NCBI GenBank assembly: GCA_019009955.1
Contig: CM032232.1
Location: forward strand, 58,493,501 to 58,557,500
Direction: 5' to 3'
DNA length: 64,000 nucleotides
Origin: Riptortus pedestris
Lineage: Eukaryota > Arthropoda > Insecta > Hemiptera > Alydidae
In this document: in pieces, positions 26,485 through 38,503 of the stretch
Position numbering within the stretch: the first letter of the stretch is position 1
Layout: each line of letters starts with the position of its first letter
Notes under the pieces: generated by a model
The model's database searches: none
What the model was told of the DNA's origin: nothing
What the model saw: the letters and a program-made list of their open reading frames with translations, nothing else
Program-made: the position numbers and the translations under genes

Positions 26485-28106
26485 TTATTATTATAAATAT
26501 GAATTGATGTTCTATGAAGGACCCAAAGACATTTAGAAAACGTTTTGAGCACAACCTCTATAGCGAATTTTTATTATGGAAAATCTGCAAATAATGTCCT
26601 CGATCGAAAGTATTTTATTTGATTGTAATATACGTTCAGTCAATATTAATTAATTAATTATATTCAATATTTATTCATTGCTTATTTCTATAGAATGACT
26701 ATTTATTATTCTGTAAGAGTGCGAAGGGATAATGTTTCACATACAAGCTCTTTATAAAACTAATAAATCATTATTTTTACATCTGAATGAAACATGGACA
26801 GCTTTAGTTCTTATAATTCTAACCACGGCGAACTGGAGCCTGAACGGGCTAACAAACATAACTTAAGACAGATATGATTAAATACTTAACACGGTTTAAT
26901 TTAAATACTTAAACACGTATATTACAATCATCGGTCGAGAAATTTATTTTTAAAAAAAATATTGGACTGATATTTGACCCTAGCAGAATATACACTACAC
27001 ACTTGAAATAAATCACGTGAAGACAATTAACATTTACAACAAACTTTAAACTACACCCACTCCACTCATCACTCTACGTTTTTATTTTAAATATTGCAAC
27101 TAATTTGTATTTATGTTTTTCGTGAACAAGGCTGTATAATACATTTTTAAACTTGTGCCTTAGACTTTCATCATCCTCAAGCCAGGATTTGTCGCAAAAA
27201 TTATAGTTTTACATAGTTTTATTTTAACGGTTCCTTAGCTTTATTTTATTCCTTAGTTTTATATATAGCTATACTTTATATTGTCTTAATAATTTTGAAA
27301 ACATTTTTCTTTATTCCTTTATTTTAACATTTTAACTTAAGGAATTGAAAATAAATGATACTGAGCGACATCGCCTAGTTGCGGAGCTCACCAAATAAAT
27401 AAATAAATAAATATACACACTACAGGCGACGTTTAATCTCCAACTTTACCAAAATCATGTAATGCAAATTGGGCAATTTCATTGAACAGTTCTCACTAAA
27501 AGAATATTTAATTATGAGAAAGATATCATTTAATAAAGATGAATCAATTACAAAATTCAACTCAGTAAAACAGTTTATATTAAAGTCGAAATTAACAACC
27601 CGATTTTTAAACTGATCAAATTTATGCGAGCTCGTTAGCAAGCAATAGTTTGATACAATGAGAATGTAATACTTAGACAATTATTATATGACTGTAATAC
27701 TAAATAAACACGTTTATAGCAGGGCGTGAATTATTTTTATTCAAACGTGGAAAAAGAGCAACTAAGAAGTAATATAAGTATAATATCCTATATATTCAAA
27801 GGAAGTAGATGGATTTCAAGTTACATTGCTAATAGAACTGCTGTTTGGTGTACGAAAAATGAATGACGTACAATAATGGGTTTATTCTGAGCAAATAGAA
27901 TTATGAGGTACGACAAGTTACCTCCATGGCCACTAATTGCCTCGCTCAGTGAAGTAAGAAGGTTATTATTGATTACGAACATCCTTGTTCGTGGAAGATA
28001 TAAAAACCTATATCCTTGGAACCGCTAAATACATAATTCCCATACAAAGCACGACTGTACTAATGCACATGTGTAAATGTAACTAAGTGTATATACATAC
28101 ACACAT

Positions 28107-28164
<58 letters not shown>

Positions 28165-31100
28165 ACAAACACGGACATGCACATGTATTTACCACTACTA
28201 ACAGATTACCCTCAAGAGACAATTGACCCAGTGTTAAAGTTTTTGGATATTATGTCTTTACGACGCTCTAAAAAAACGTGGTGTCCTTTAACGAACGATT
28301 AATCAGAACTGAAATGTTCCTTTTAACCACAGTTTGTCGGGCTGTTTTTTGTGAAGGCGTATTCATAGTCTAAACTGTCTGTCAGGCATGCGCCACGTTA
28401 ACAAACCAGATTTCCCACGTGATGGCACGATACACTACTGATATCTCAACTTACATTATATATTTCTAAATAGAATCCGATGAATAGAAGTGGCGGTTTA
28501 CTGAAGACTGAAAACAAGAAACCATGAGAATCTTGCTTGATATTTGAGTTACAAAATAATGAATAGAACAACAGTTGTAAAGCACCAGCACTTTAACAAG
28601 TTTGGCTCAAATCGTTCCCCAATACCATTCATAATAAGGGGGATGTTATTAGCATTCTTAAACTCCCCCCCCCATTCCTGATCCGATTTCAGCCATTAAC
28701 AAATATGATTATTGGTGGTGAAACGGTTAAATACCAAGTAGGGTATAGATCAAATCTTCATTTTCAAATCATGAAATTAAACTTTAATTGGGGACGTCAT
28801 CACAGTTTTTCATGTATCTCCTCAATTAAAGATTTGTTAATTGGTATTTAATTTTGGAATAATACGTTTCATGATAATTCGTTTACTACTACAGTGCGAT
28901 GATTAAAAGTGGGGGTTTACTGAAGGCCGAGAGTAAACATTTTCGAATATCTCGGTTAATATTCAAGATAGAGAAAACATAAGTAAAACAACATTTATAG
29001 TAAATTAAATATGCAATATGAATGATGCTATACCACTTTTATAACGGAGATATTTGGAATTTTCAAAACTCCCTCCTCTAAACCCCTCCCACCTCGCACT
29101 AATTCGATTTCAGCTGTTAACGAATTTGATCTTTTGACTTTTTAACGGACCTCATTTTCGTCATCACCTTGGTAGGACCGATGGACAATAGCTGATTTTC
29201 ATTAGGGGAAATCTGCCAAAATGCATGTAGAGTATAACCGATAACCAATACCTAATATCACATGGGAAACGCTAGAATAGCACATCATTAATATTTCTAT
29301 TAACATCAGACAACATTCGTACGTCAAAATTGGACAGCACTGTTTTGTTATTTACAGAGAATTATCGCCGTATGAACGAGCACATATGTTTGAACGCTGT
29401 GCAATAAGTAAGTCGAATGCCAGTGAGGTACTGAAGTGGTAGCAGTAGTAATGATAGTCGACACCATGTCTAAATTAAACTAAAAACATTAAAAATACAA
29501 CACATTAAATTATAGTTAGTTATACGTTGAAAAAAACATTCTTAGATGTGAAATCATATTTAAAATTAATATCGTTAGATTAAGAGTCAATGTAAACCTA
29601 AAAGATCCAATTTGCCAATGAATAAATTCAATTCAATGAAAAGGAGTTTGGGGAATAAACAATTCGAAACATCTCCGTAATTATGAGTGCCATATAACAA
29701 AGTTCGTTGCATATTTAATTTTCTTTAATGGTCTTTACATTTTTTATCTAACTCGATTATAAACCAAGATTATTTTTTCAGCCTTGCTTCAGTTAACCCT
29801 CACTCCTGCAATGCAAATTTCACAAAAAGCAATTATATCAAATAAACACATCATTAGAGCTAAATTTCAAGTCCTGTTAGTATTGTTTTCTTATGACGAG
29901 AGAAATAGGCACTATTGCAAGAGGTGGGGAATGTGCTTAGCTTGCACAGGACCAGCATGAAAGCGGAGATGAAAATGAGAGCTACTTCATTACTCAAATT
30001 GATACTTAATGACTTGGAGAACAGAAGTAAGCAAATGGAGTAGAGAAGATAATAAACCATCACCGCTAGCAGTCAATAAGGATGGGTGGTTGCTAATTAT
30101 ACGTCGGGAGTTCAAGGGTCAGGTTAGCCCCCCCCCCCTCCGATTCTGTTAATAGTGATACCAGTTGACATTTAGCCTTCAACAGAGTGCACCTAACTTA
30201 TAATCAGGGCCAACTTGTTGATTCAGGGATTCAATAGATCCCAGGGCAGCTACACTTTCCATGGTGAACATTCTAGACGAGAATATATCAACATGTGATA
30301 TTGAGATTATCTCTTTCTTTGGTCGATAGGAGGAAACTATGTGGGGGAAACAGTGATTAAAAGTTAAACTTTTACCGTTTGTGCAACATTGAGTAGCTAA
30401 CTAAATCTAAATGCTCTTTACCAAAATCAGGTGAAATTAAGACAGTGTTAAGGCAAAGGGAAAAAAATTCAGGGGTTGCGTAAACTAAGCAGATTTCCCA
30501 GGTAAAGTTATACAATAGAGAAATCTCCATACAAGTGCCGAACAGTTACGGAAACGGCCGAACTAGCATTCGGCGGAAACGAATTGAAGGGACCATAGCT
30601 CATCCGTTACACTTAATAAAAATGCAAATATCTCGGTTAATATTCAAGATAGAGAATAAATTTATATAACAATATTTATAGTAAATTTAATTTGAAATAA
30701 GAGTAGTTCTATACAATGTTTCGATCTGACGTATAGTAACGGAGATATTTCGAATTTTCGAAATCCCCCCTCTAAACTCCCCCTTCAACTGGTCCGATTT
30801 CAGCCATTAATGAATTTAATCTTTCTATTTACATAAAACGATTAAATATCGAGTTTGGTAACGATCAAACCATAATTGCGACCGCTAGAGCGTTAACAGA
30901 CATATATATATATAATTTTGGACGGACCTCATTTTCGTCATCTCCTGGGTAGGATCGATGGACATTTGAAGAAATTTTTCGAAAATCGCATCATGAGTAC
31001 GACCTCAATAGTTGATTTCCCTTAAGGGTAATCTGCCAAAAGGGTAATTTTCAAGAAAATTTCAGGAAGAATATTTGGAAATTGAGAATTTGACAACATG

Positions 31101-34100
31101 AGCTGGATTGCGGTTACTTTTAAGAAGTGGGAGAATTGTCGACGAGGCTCTTCAGGAAGTACAACCTCAATAGCTGATGTCCACTAAGGGAAATCTGCTA
31201 AAAGGATAATTGTGATAAACGCATGACCTCTGTTAAATATTAAGGCACGAAGTATGGAGGCTAAATCAGAGTTAACAGTAAGAAATATGACGTGGGTGTC
31301 TGAGGTAGAGTCACGTACTCTACATTGACTGAATGACAAGAGGAGAGACCGCTGACCGGACCTCCTGTCGATGGATAGGAAATCCAAGGACAATAACCTC
31401 TCCACCTACTCCTAGTAGTTACATGCACAAACTAAGCAGGTTTACCACGTAACACACTAGTATTATTATTATTATTACGTATGTTTTCTATTCGTAATAA
31501 AAATCCAATGAGTAGAAGCGAGGGTTTACTGAAGTCGAAAAGCAAAAAAGTACAAATAAATTCCATAATATTTGACCTACGAAATAAATGTATAGGACAA
31601 CAACTGTAGAGCATCAATTACTTAACAAGATTGTTTCAAAAACATTTTTCGATACGATTCATAATAACGGAGCTATTTGTAATTTTCGAATTCCTCTCCT
31701 CAAACTCTATTCCTAGTCAAATTTCAGCCATAGACGACTATGGACTTGTGATGAATGAAAAGTTAAAGCGTGGTATATATCCAACAAATATTGCGGAGTT
31801 AAGAACATAACATCTTAATTGTTTACAAGTATATCACACAATAAAAGTTCAATGAAAACAATGTTTGATATCTAAACTTCGAAAAAGTGGTTCATGATAT
31901 AACAGCTTCTTTTAGGGCTATTGAGGTCGTACTCATGACGCGATTTTCAAATAATTTCTTCCAATACCCATTGATCCTACCCAGGAGATGACGAAAAGTA
32001 GTTCCGTTCAAAATTTTTGTTTTTGACGGTCGCCTTTTTTGTTTGATCGTTACCAAACTTGATATCTAATTGTACTATGAAAGAAGAAAGATCAAGTTCG
32101 AATGGCTGAAATTGGACCATCATGAATATTAACCGAGATTTTTGGAGTTTATAGTTTTCTGCTTTCAGTAAAAAACCCACTCCTTCTCATGTCGTATTAA
32201 TAATAAGGTATCATATCATGGACCACTTCATTACAAGGTTAAATATCAAACGATTGTTTTCAATGAACTTTTACTTTGTGAGATATAAACAAAAAAGTTC
32301 TATTGACCCCCCCCCCACTTCTTTTGTTCTTGGATTACTAAAATTTGAGTGATTGAAATAAAAAATATTCTGATTCGTTATAAATTACAGCACTAGCTAT
32401 GGTAAATAGTTTTCAATAAAATTAATATGTTATATTTAGATATATTTCATTACTTCCAGTCTCGAATATGTCTATCTATTCAGCTCTGCAAGGTTGTCTG
32501 ATCAATTCAGACGCTTTCCGTTGCAGAGATTATTAACTAGTAAATTGACCGAAAGATTTCTCATTGCCGTTAGTATTTATTCAATTAATATTCGCGGTAG
32601 TTTTACCAGTATGCAGATTTATGTATTGTAAACCTTCGCGTGGGAAATCTGATTAGTTTACGCAGACGGAAGTTCTAATAAGGCATGAGTGCGGGGGGGG
32701 GGGGGTTAACGAAGGCTGAAAAGTAAAAAAATGAAAATATCTTGGTTTGTCTTCAAGATGGAGAAAATCTATAGGTATAGGGAAGTACAGGGAATTAAAG
32801 ACTGACTTGGTCATAAGAATGTTTTTGATCGGCGTATAATAAACGAGATATTTCGAATAGTCGAAATCCCCCCCCTTTCCAATTTTAGCCATTAACGAAC
32901 GTTTAAAAAGTTTAAATATCGTGACTACAACGTTAATATCTGATTCATTTTAAAGAAAATCTGTTTGAACAAAAAAAAAAAAAGTCAGGAAATTAAAAAA
33001 TTTTAATTGAGAATAACTGTTGGAATTTGTCAACATATACATATTATTTGAGTGGTTCAAAGATAAATAGACAGGAGACCTCATACACGGTAAGGATTAT
33101 GTTACAGGAGCAATTCAATTCATTATGGAAATGGCGCCTTGGTGGAAGATTATGAGGCCGCTGAGAATTGCCTTTATTCTCGTTATGAGGTGCTTACGTC
33201 ACTGCTATGAGATTATTATTCTCCTCATCAAGGTATTTCTTACCTCTTGTCCCGACACGTTCTGACATCTCCATCTCTTTTATGATTATCCAAGGTGGAA
33301 TAATTACGTCAAAACATTCTAATACTCAACCAACTTAATACAGTAGATTGTTCAAGTTTGTTAATTAAGCAAAGAATACGACAGCAATTTCTTCAATATA
33401 TCTTCCATAATGTTAACTGATAAAAACCTAATAACTTACAACATAAAGAAACGTAGAAAATTAAATTTGCGACGAAGAATTATTGGTCCAATCCGACATT
33501 TCAATTTGATTTATAAAGCGTGACATATTACCAATTTTGAATATCCGCTGATTGGCAAAGTAACAAATTGGGTAATGGTGGACAGTATTTGAAGGGGGGT
33601 GATCTAATACGTTCATATAGTTATTTTTAAACGAGTGACCCATCTGGTTCATAGGTCTTGCTCATGGTGGTGAAACCGGCCATCATGAATCGGTAAGGTA
33701 ACTCCTTATTGCCCGGATGGCACCGCTAACGCAATCTAATCCCTGTAGATGGCACTAAGGACAGTCTACTAGCAACCATACCCCCCCTCCTTTAATATCA
33801 AAATTCTTAACGAACAAACCAAAATTACGACCCCAAGAGCTGTAAACGCTAGTCATTCAAGAGCTGCGTAAATTAATCAGATTCCCCACGTGTTAGTATT
33901 ACACACTTGTGATCTCATATCACAACATATTCCCTATTTCTATGTACAATACAGATGAATAAAAGGGAGCTGTGGCGGGGGGGGGGGTTACTGAAGGCAG
34001 AATAAGACAGTACGAATAACTCGTTGAACTGAAAAAATAAATAGCACACTTGTAGAGCAATAAATAGCGCAACAATTGTAACGTCTACTTTATGCTACTG

Positions 34101-36807
34101 CTAATCGGGACGGGTTATCTACAGGTTACCACCTTTTTCTAGCCAGGGTGGGACTAAGTATTTTATTTAATGATTTCGTCACTATATAAATTCCTATTTG
34201 CCCAGGCGAGAATCATACTCGCCACTCATAACATAATTACATTCATAGAAAATTACACTTGCAATAACATTGGTTTTATAAACATTTTTGACTCGACGTA
34301 TAAAAACGAAGATATTCCGAAATTCCTCTCCTCTATACACCCCACATTAATTTCATCCCCGCCGCTTTTCGAGTATCCACTACTCATTCTCAAGGAGTTT
34401 TTTCTATACAAATTTAGACAAAAGGCTTGTTAATTACAAAGTTGTATACATTACTACTATTTAACTAATTAAAAGTCTTGTTCTACTCACGAATAAATTA
34501 CATTATATAGCCGTCTTTATACATATAATTGGCTGAAAACCTTTTAGGACGTCAATATTAATTAAATCAATTGAGCAAGCTAATTATAGTAAACGAATCT
34601 ACTTCAGTTTAAACCATAATTACTTACGCCTATCTGCAACCGGCAATTCCACTCTTTTAATTTAAGATTAGTCTAATTCATATTGAATTAATTTTCTTTG
34701 GCAATGAATTAACTGAAAGAAGAAGATTATAATGTGTGTTTAAATATACTAGTTTTTTAAACCTATATTAACACTATTTTCAAATATCTCAATAATTTTT
34801 TCTTATTTATTCATTCCTTAGTTTCTGCTAAGAACAAATCTTTTTTTTCTTTTAATGTTGTTTTCCATATCCAGAATTTGTACATTTTCCAAATTAAAGT
34901 TGTGATTATATACTAGCTAAGGTACCCGGCGATGGCCGGGAAATCATTCTTGACTGACTAATTGATGGTATTTTGATAGTAAGACTTCAATGTGTACAAA
35001 TACACTTCCCTCCACGACTTAATGATTTTCCGAAATAGCCAACCCTGAAGGGTAACTTTTGGGGATTAATAGAATAGAAATTTTAGTTTGGGAGGATAAA
35101 TGAAAATGTGTTCCTAACCTATCCCTCTACACTTTTTGACTCACCGTTTTTCAATAATTCAAACAGTAATCATGGGTAGCATTTATTACAATTAAATATC
35201 ATCTATAATGAACATATTTCCTTTCAAAAGCCAATCCGAGCTCATATAGTTTAGGCAAAGTTTTGCACGTAAGATTATATTTGTAATAGTGAATCTCACT
35301 GGAAATCACTTCCAGTAATGCCAGACGGGAAATAAGTAAACTCAATAATTAACTGGTAAGGCTCCCGTCATCTTCTGCTCCCGCATGAGACTTCTCAGCA
35401 TCCTTCTACTTAAATTATTGATTCAAAACATTATTTTAATAATTTATCTACCGGATAGAATTAAATAAGAGTGGTACCCTAAAAATATCATATCGAGTTT
35501 AAACGCATATTGTTTTTTGTCATAATGGCATTACCATTAACGTTTAATTGTTACGATATTACACATTTGTTTTAATAAAATCAAGGTAGATTATACAAAT
35601 TAAACAATGGAAATGCTCTTATAGTTTATATTTCTATTGGAAATAAATAAAAAAGTTATTTTCTAGGAAAAATAAATAAATGAGGAGGGGGTGACGAAAA
35701 TATTTATAACCTCACTAACCGAATCATACTTTGAACTATTATATAAGAAGGAAACATAACATCATTTGTCATAATATTCATTTATTAAAAATCCTTAAAT
35801 AAGTACTAATATAATTATTGACTCCCGTTTAGCGTATATCCCGCGTTTACTTCATTTTACGACAAAAGTGAATGCATACAAAAGTTACTCTAAATAACAA
35901 AGTAAACTTTTGTTATGTGCACGTTTGCCGAAAAACAAATAGAAAATAAAAAAAGCGAGTTTTTCATTTCAGCCACTCTTATAATCCCCACTCCTCTTTG
36001 AACCTAAAATTTTTAATATACCTTATAATCATGGAAGAATTAATGCTAATTCACACACCCAGTTTTGCTAACTTCGGTTCAATCGTTAGTGCCCAACAAA
36101 ATTGTTGGCTCTCGCTTTAGATTTTAGTGTATATCTCGTTTATACTTTTCTATACGACAAAAGTGAATATAACAAAAGTTACTTTAAATAGAAAAATAAA
36201 CTACTTTTGTCATGTGCATATTTGCCGAAAAACCAATAGGAAACAAAATATCGCTATTTTTAAATTCAGGTCTCTCTTACAACCCACACTCCTGCCCGTC
36301 CCTAGAAATGTTGGTATGGCTTATTATAACGAAGGTGTTAGTGCTAATACACATACCGAGTTTTATTTAGTTCCGTTGAGTCTTTCGTGCCAAATAAAAT
36401 TGTTGACTCCCGCTGTAATGTTTGGCGTATAACGCATTTGTTCTTCGCAATACGACGAAAGTATATATGACAAACGTTACTCTAAATAACAAAATAAACA
36501 ACTTTTGTTATGTTCATAGTTGCCAAAAAACCAATAGGAAACGAAATATCGCTATTTTTAACTTCAGGCCTCCCTTATAACCCCCACTCTTGTTCATTTC
36601 AGAGAATTTTAATATAGCCCAAAGTTGGGTTAATAGTAATATCCATACGAAGTTTCATGAAATTCGGTTCAGCCGTTTATGCGTGAAAAGGTAACAAACA
36701 AACAAACATACACGAAAGAAACAAAATGCAGTTATGGTGTCTGACATGTGAAACGAAAAGTTATCGTGAAATTTTGAGAAAAAAATCAATGTACAGACAA
36801 AGGTTAC

Positions 36808-36853
<46 letters not shown>

Positions 36854-37475
36854 GTTCATGATATTACAACTTATTGTTAGTATGACATAAGTAGGAGTAC
36901 GTGTTTACTCAAGGCTGAAGACTAAAAAATGCAAATAACACAGTTAATATTCAAGATAGAGAACAACTATGCATAACGACATTACATTTACACGACTGGT
37001 TCAATTAAGTTTTTGGATCTGTCGCACAGTCATTCCAATCCAGCAATCATGGTTCGAAAAATCCCAACACGCGTATTATTCCTCTGATTTTCACGAAATT
37101 TGGTGCATAAATTCCTTAAATGAAACTAATGGCAAATTTCCTATGTATTGCGTGAATATCAAAATGCTGGGAACAAAATGGCGACTCATTAATGGAGAAA
37201 ATGCTCGACTCCTTATTTAACGGTGTTATACGAAAGTTGAATCCAAAAACATCATCAAACAAGACTAGCTACAACTTAAATATGTATGAAATTGCCATTA
37301 TGCTTTAGAGGAGAATGGCGAAAAAAAATAGCACCACATTTTCGGCGATAAAATCTAGTGGGCTTAATATTCAATTTATGCTCCTCAGTACAACTAGGTT
37401 TTAATAGTTGTATAATTGTTTAAGTTATTAAGTATTTTTTAAGTAAGTGCGCATGAGCACTAAGTAATCCTCAAT

Positions 37476-37536
<61 letters not shown>

Positions 37537-38450
37537 ATCTATATATAAAATAAAATTTTAAATGGACCTCATATTCATCATCTCCTAGGGGCGATCGATG
37601 GATATTTAAAGAAATCTCCTGAATTCCTTAAAGAGGTAAAGTAAACGGAGAGGAGAATAAAATAATTTACCACCTGTTTCCCTCAGGGGGATAATGGCGG
37701 TATGAATATAATAGATGGTGAATACATTGTATGAGTATGATTAATGAGGAGAGACTATTGGTAAGGTCTATGGCCGGGGACCTCAGACCCTCCTTGAATA
37801 AATCCAATATACATACATACATAGGCAATGGCATGCCCTCTCAATCAGTTCTACTTACAATCAATTGGCAATATTTGTCGCCAAGGTCGCCAACGAAATT
37901 AAAATTAGAAACCGTTTTTTTTATATTTCTTGACGAATTTCCATTCATAATCCCCCCCCCTCCTCCACAACCCCAACAAGTTCAGAATCTATCATTACGC
38001 TGCAAAAGAGCATACAATTCTTTTCGGCCGCATCTAATTAGCTAAATGTTCTACAATTCCACCAGAATTGAACAGAATGTTAATAAGAAAAATTGAACGT
38101 TTTCGGTCAACACCTTCTCCTTGAGGAAAATCAGCTATTATGTTTGCGCTAATACAACGGCATTGGATTATTCCATCAAATGTTCATGACTCATAATTTT
38201 CAATTTTCGAATATTCTGAGTCCGATTTCAGTCATTAACAAATACGACCAACGTTGAATGGAATTTGATGAAAAAAAGTAAAACCGTAATTGATGGCATC
38301 ATCAAACAAGGTATTTGAATGTATCTCACATAATATATGGAATTTAAGTTTGGGGTAAAACGTTACATGACATAGTGGCTTGGCTTTAATGTGCGATGCC
38401 TAAGAGTGAGGGTTTCTCAAGGCTGAAACTAGCTAAAGGCTAATTACATA

Positions 38451-38503
<53 letters not shown>

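Noticed and set aside
28025..28302. ORFs rich in Ile-Tyr across TA tracts, here and at 8732, 22583, 24109 and 26294
   Set aside because: Products of (TA)n microsatellites, not genes.
33661..33780. GC-richer stretch considered as a tRNA or structured RNA
   Set aside because: No cloverleaf with matching A and B boxes could be drawn.
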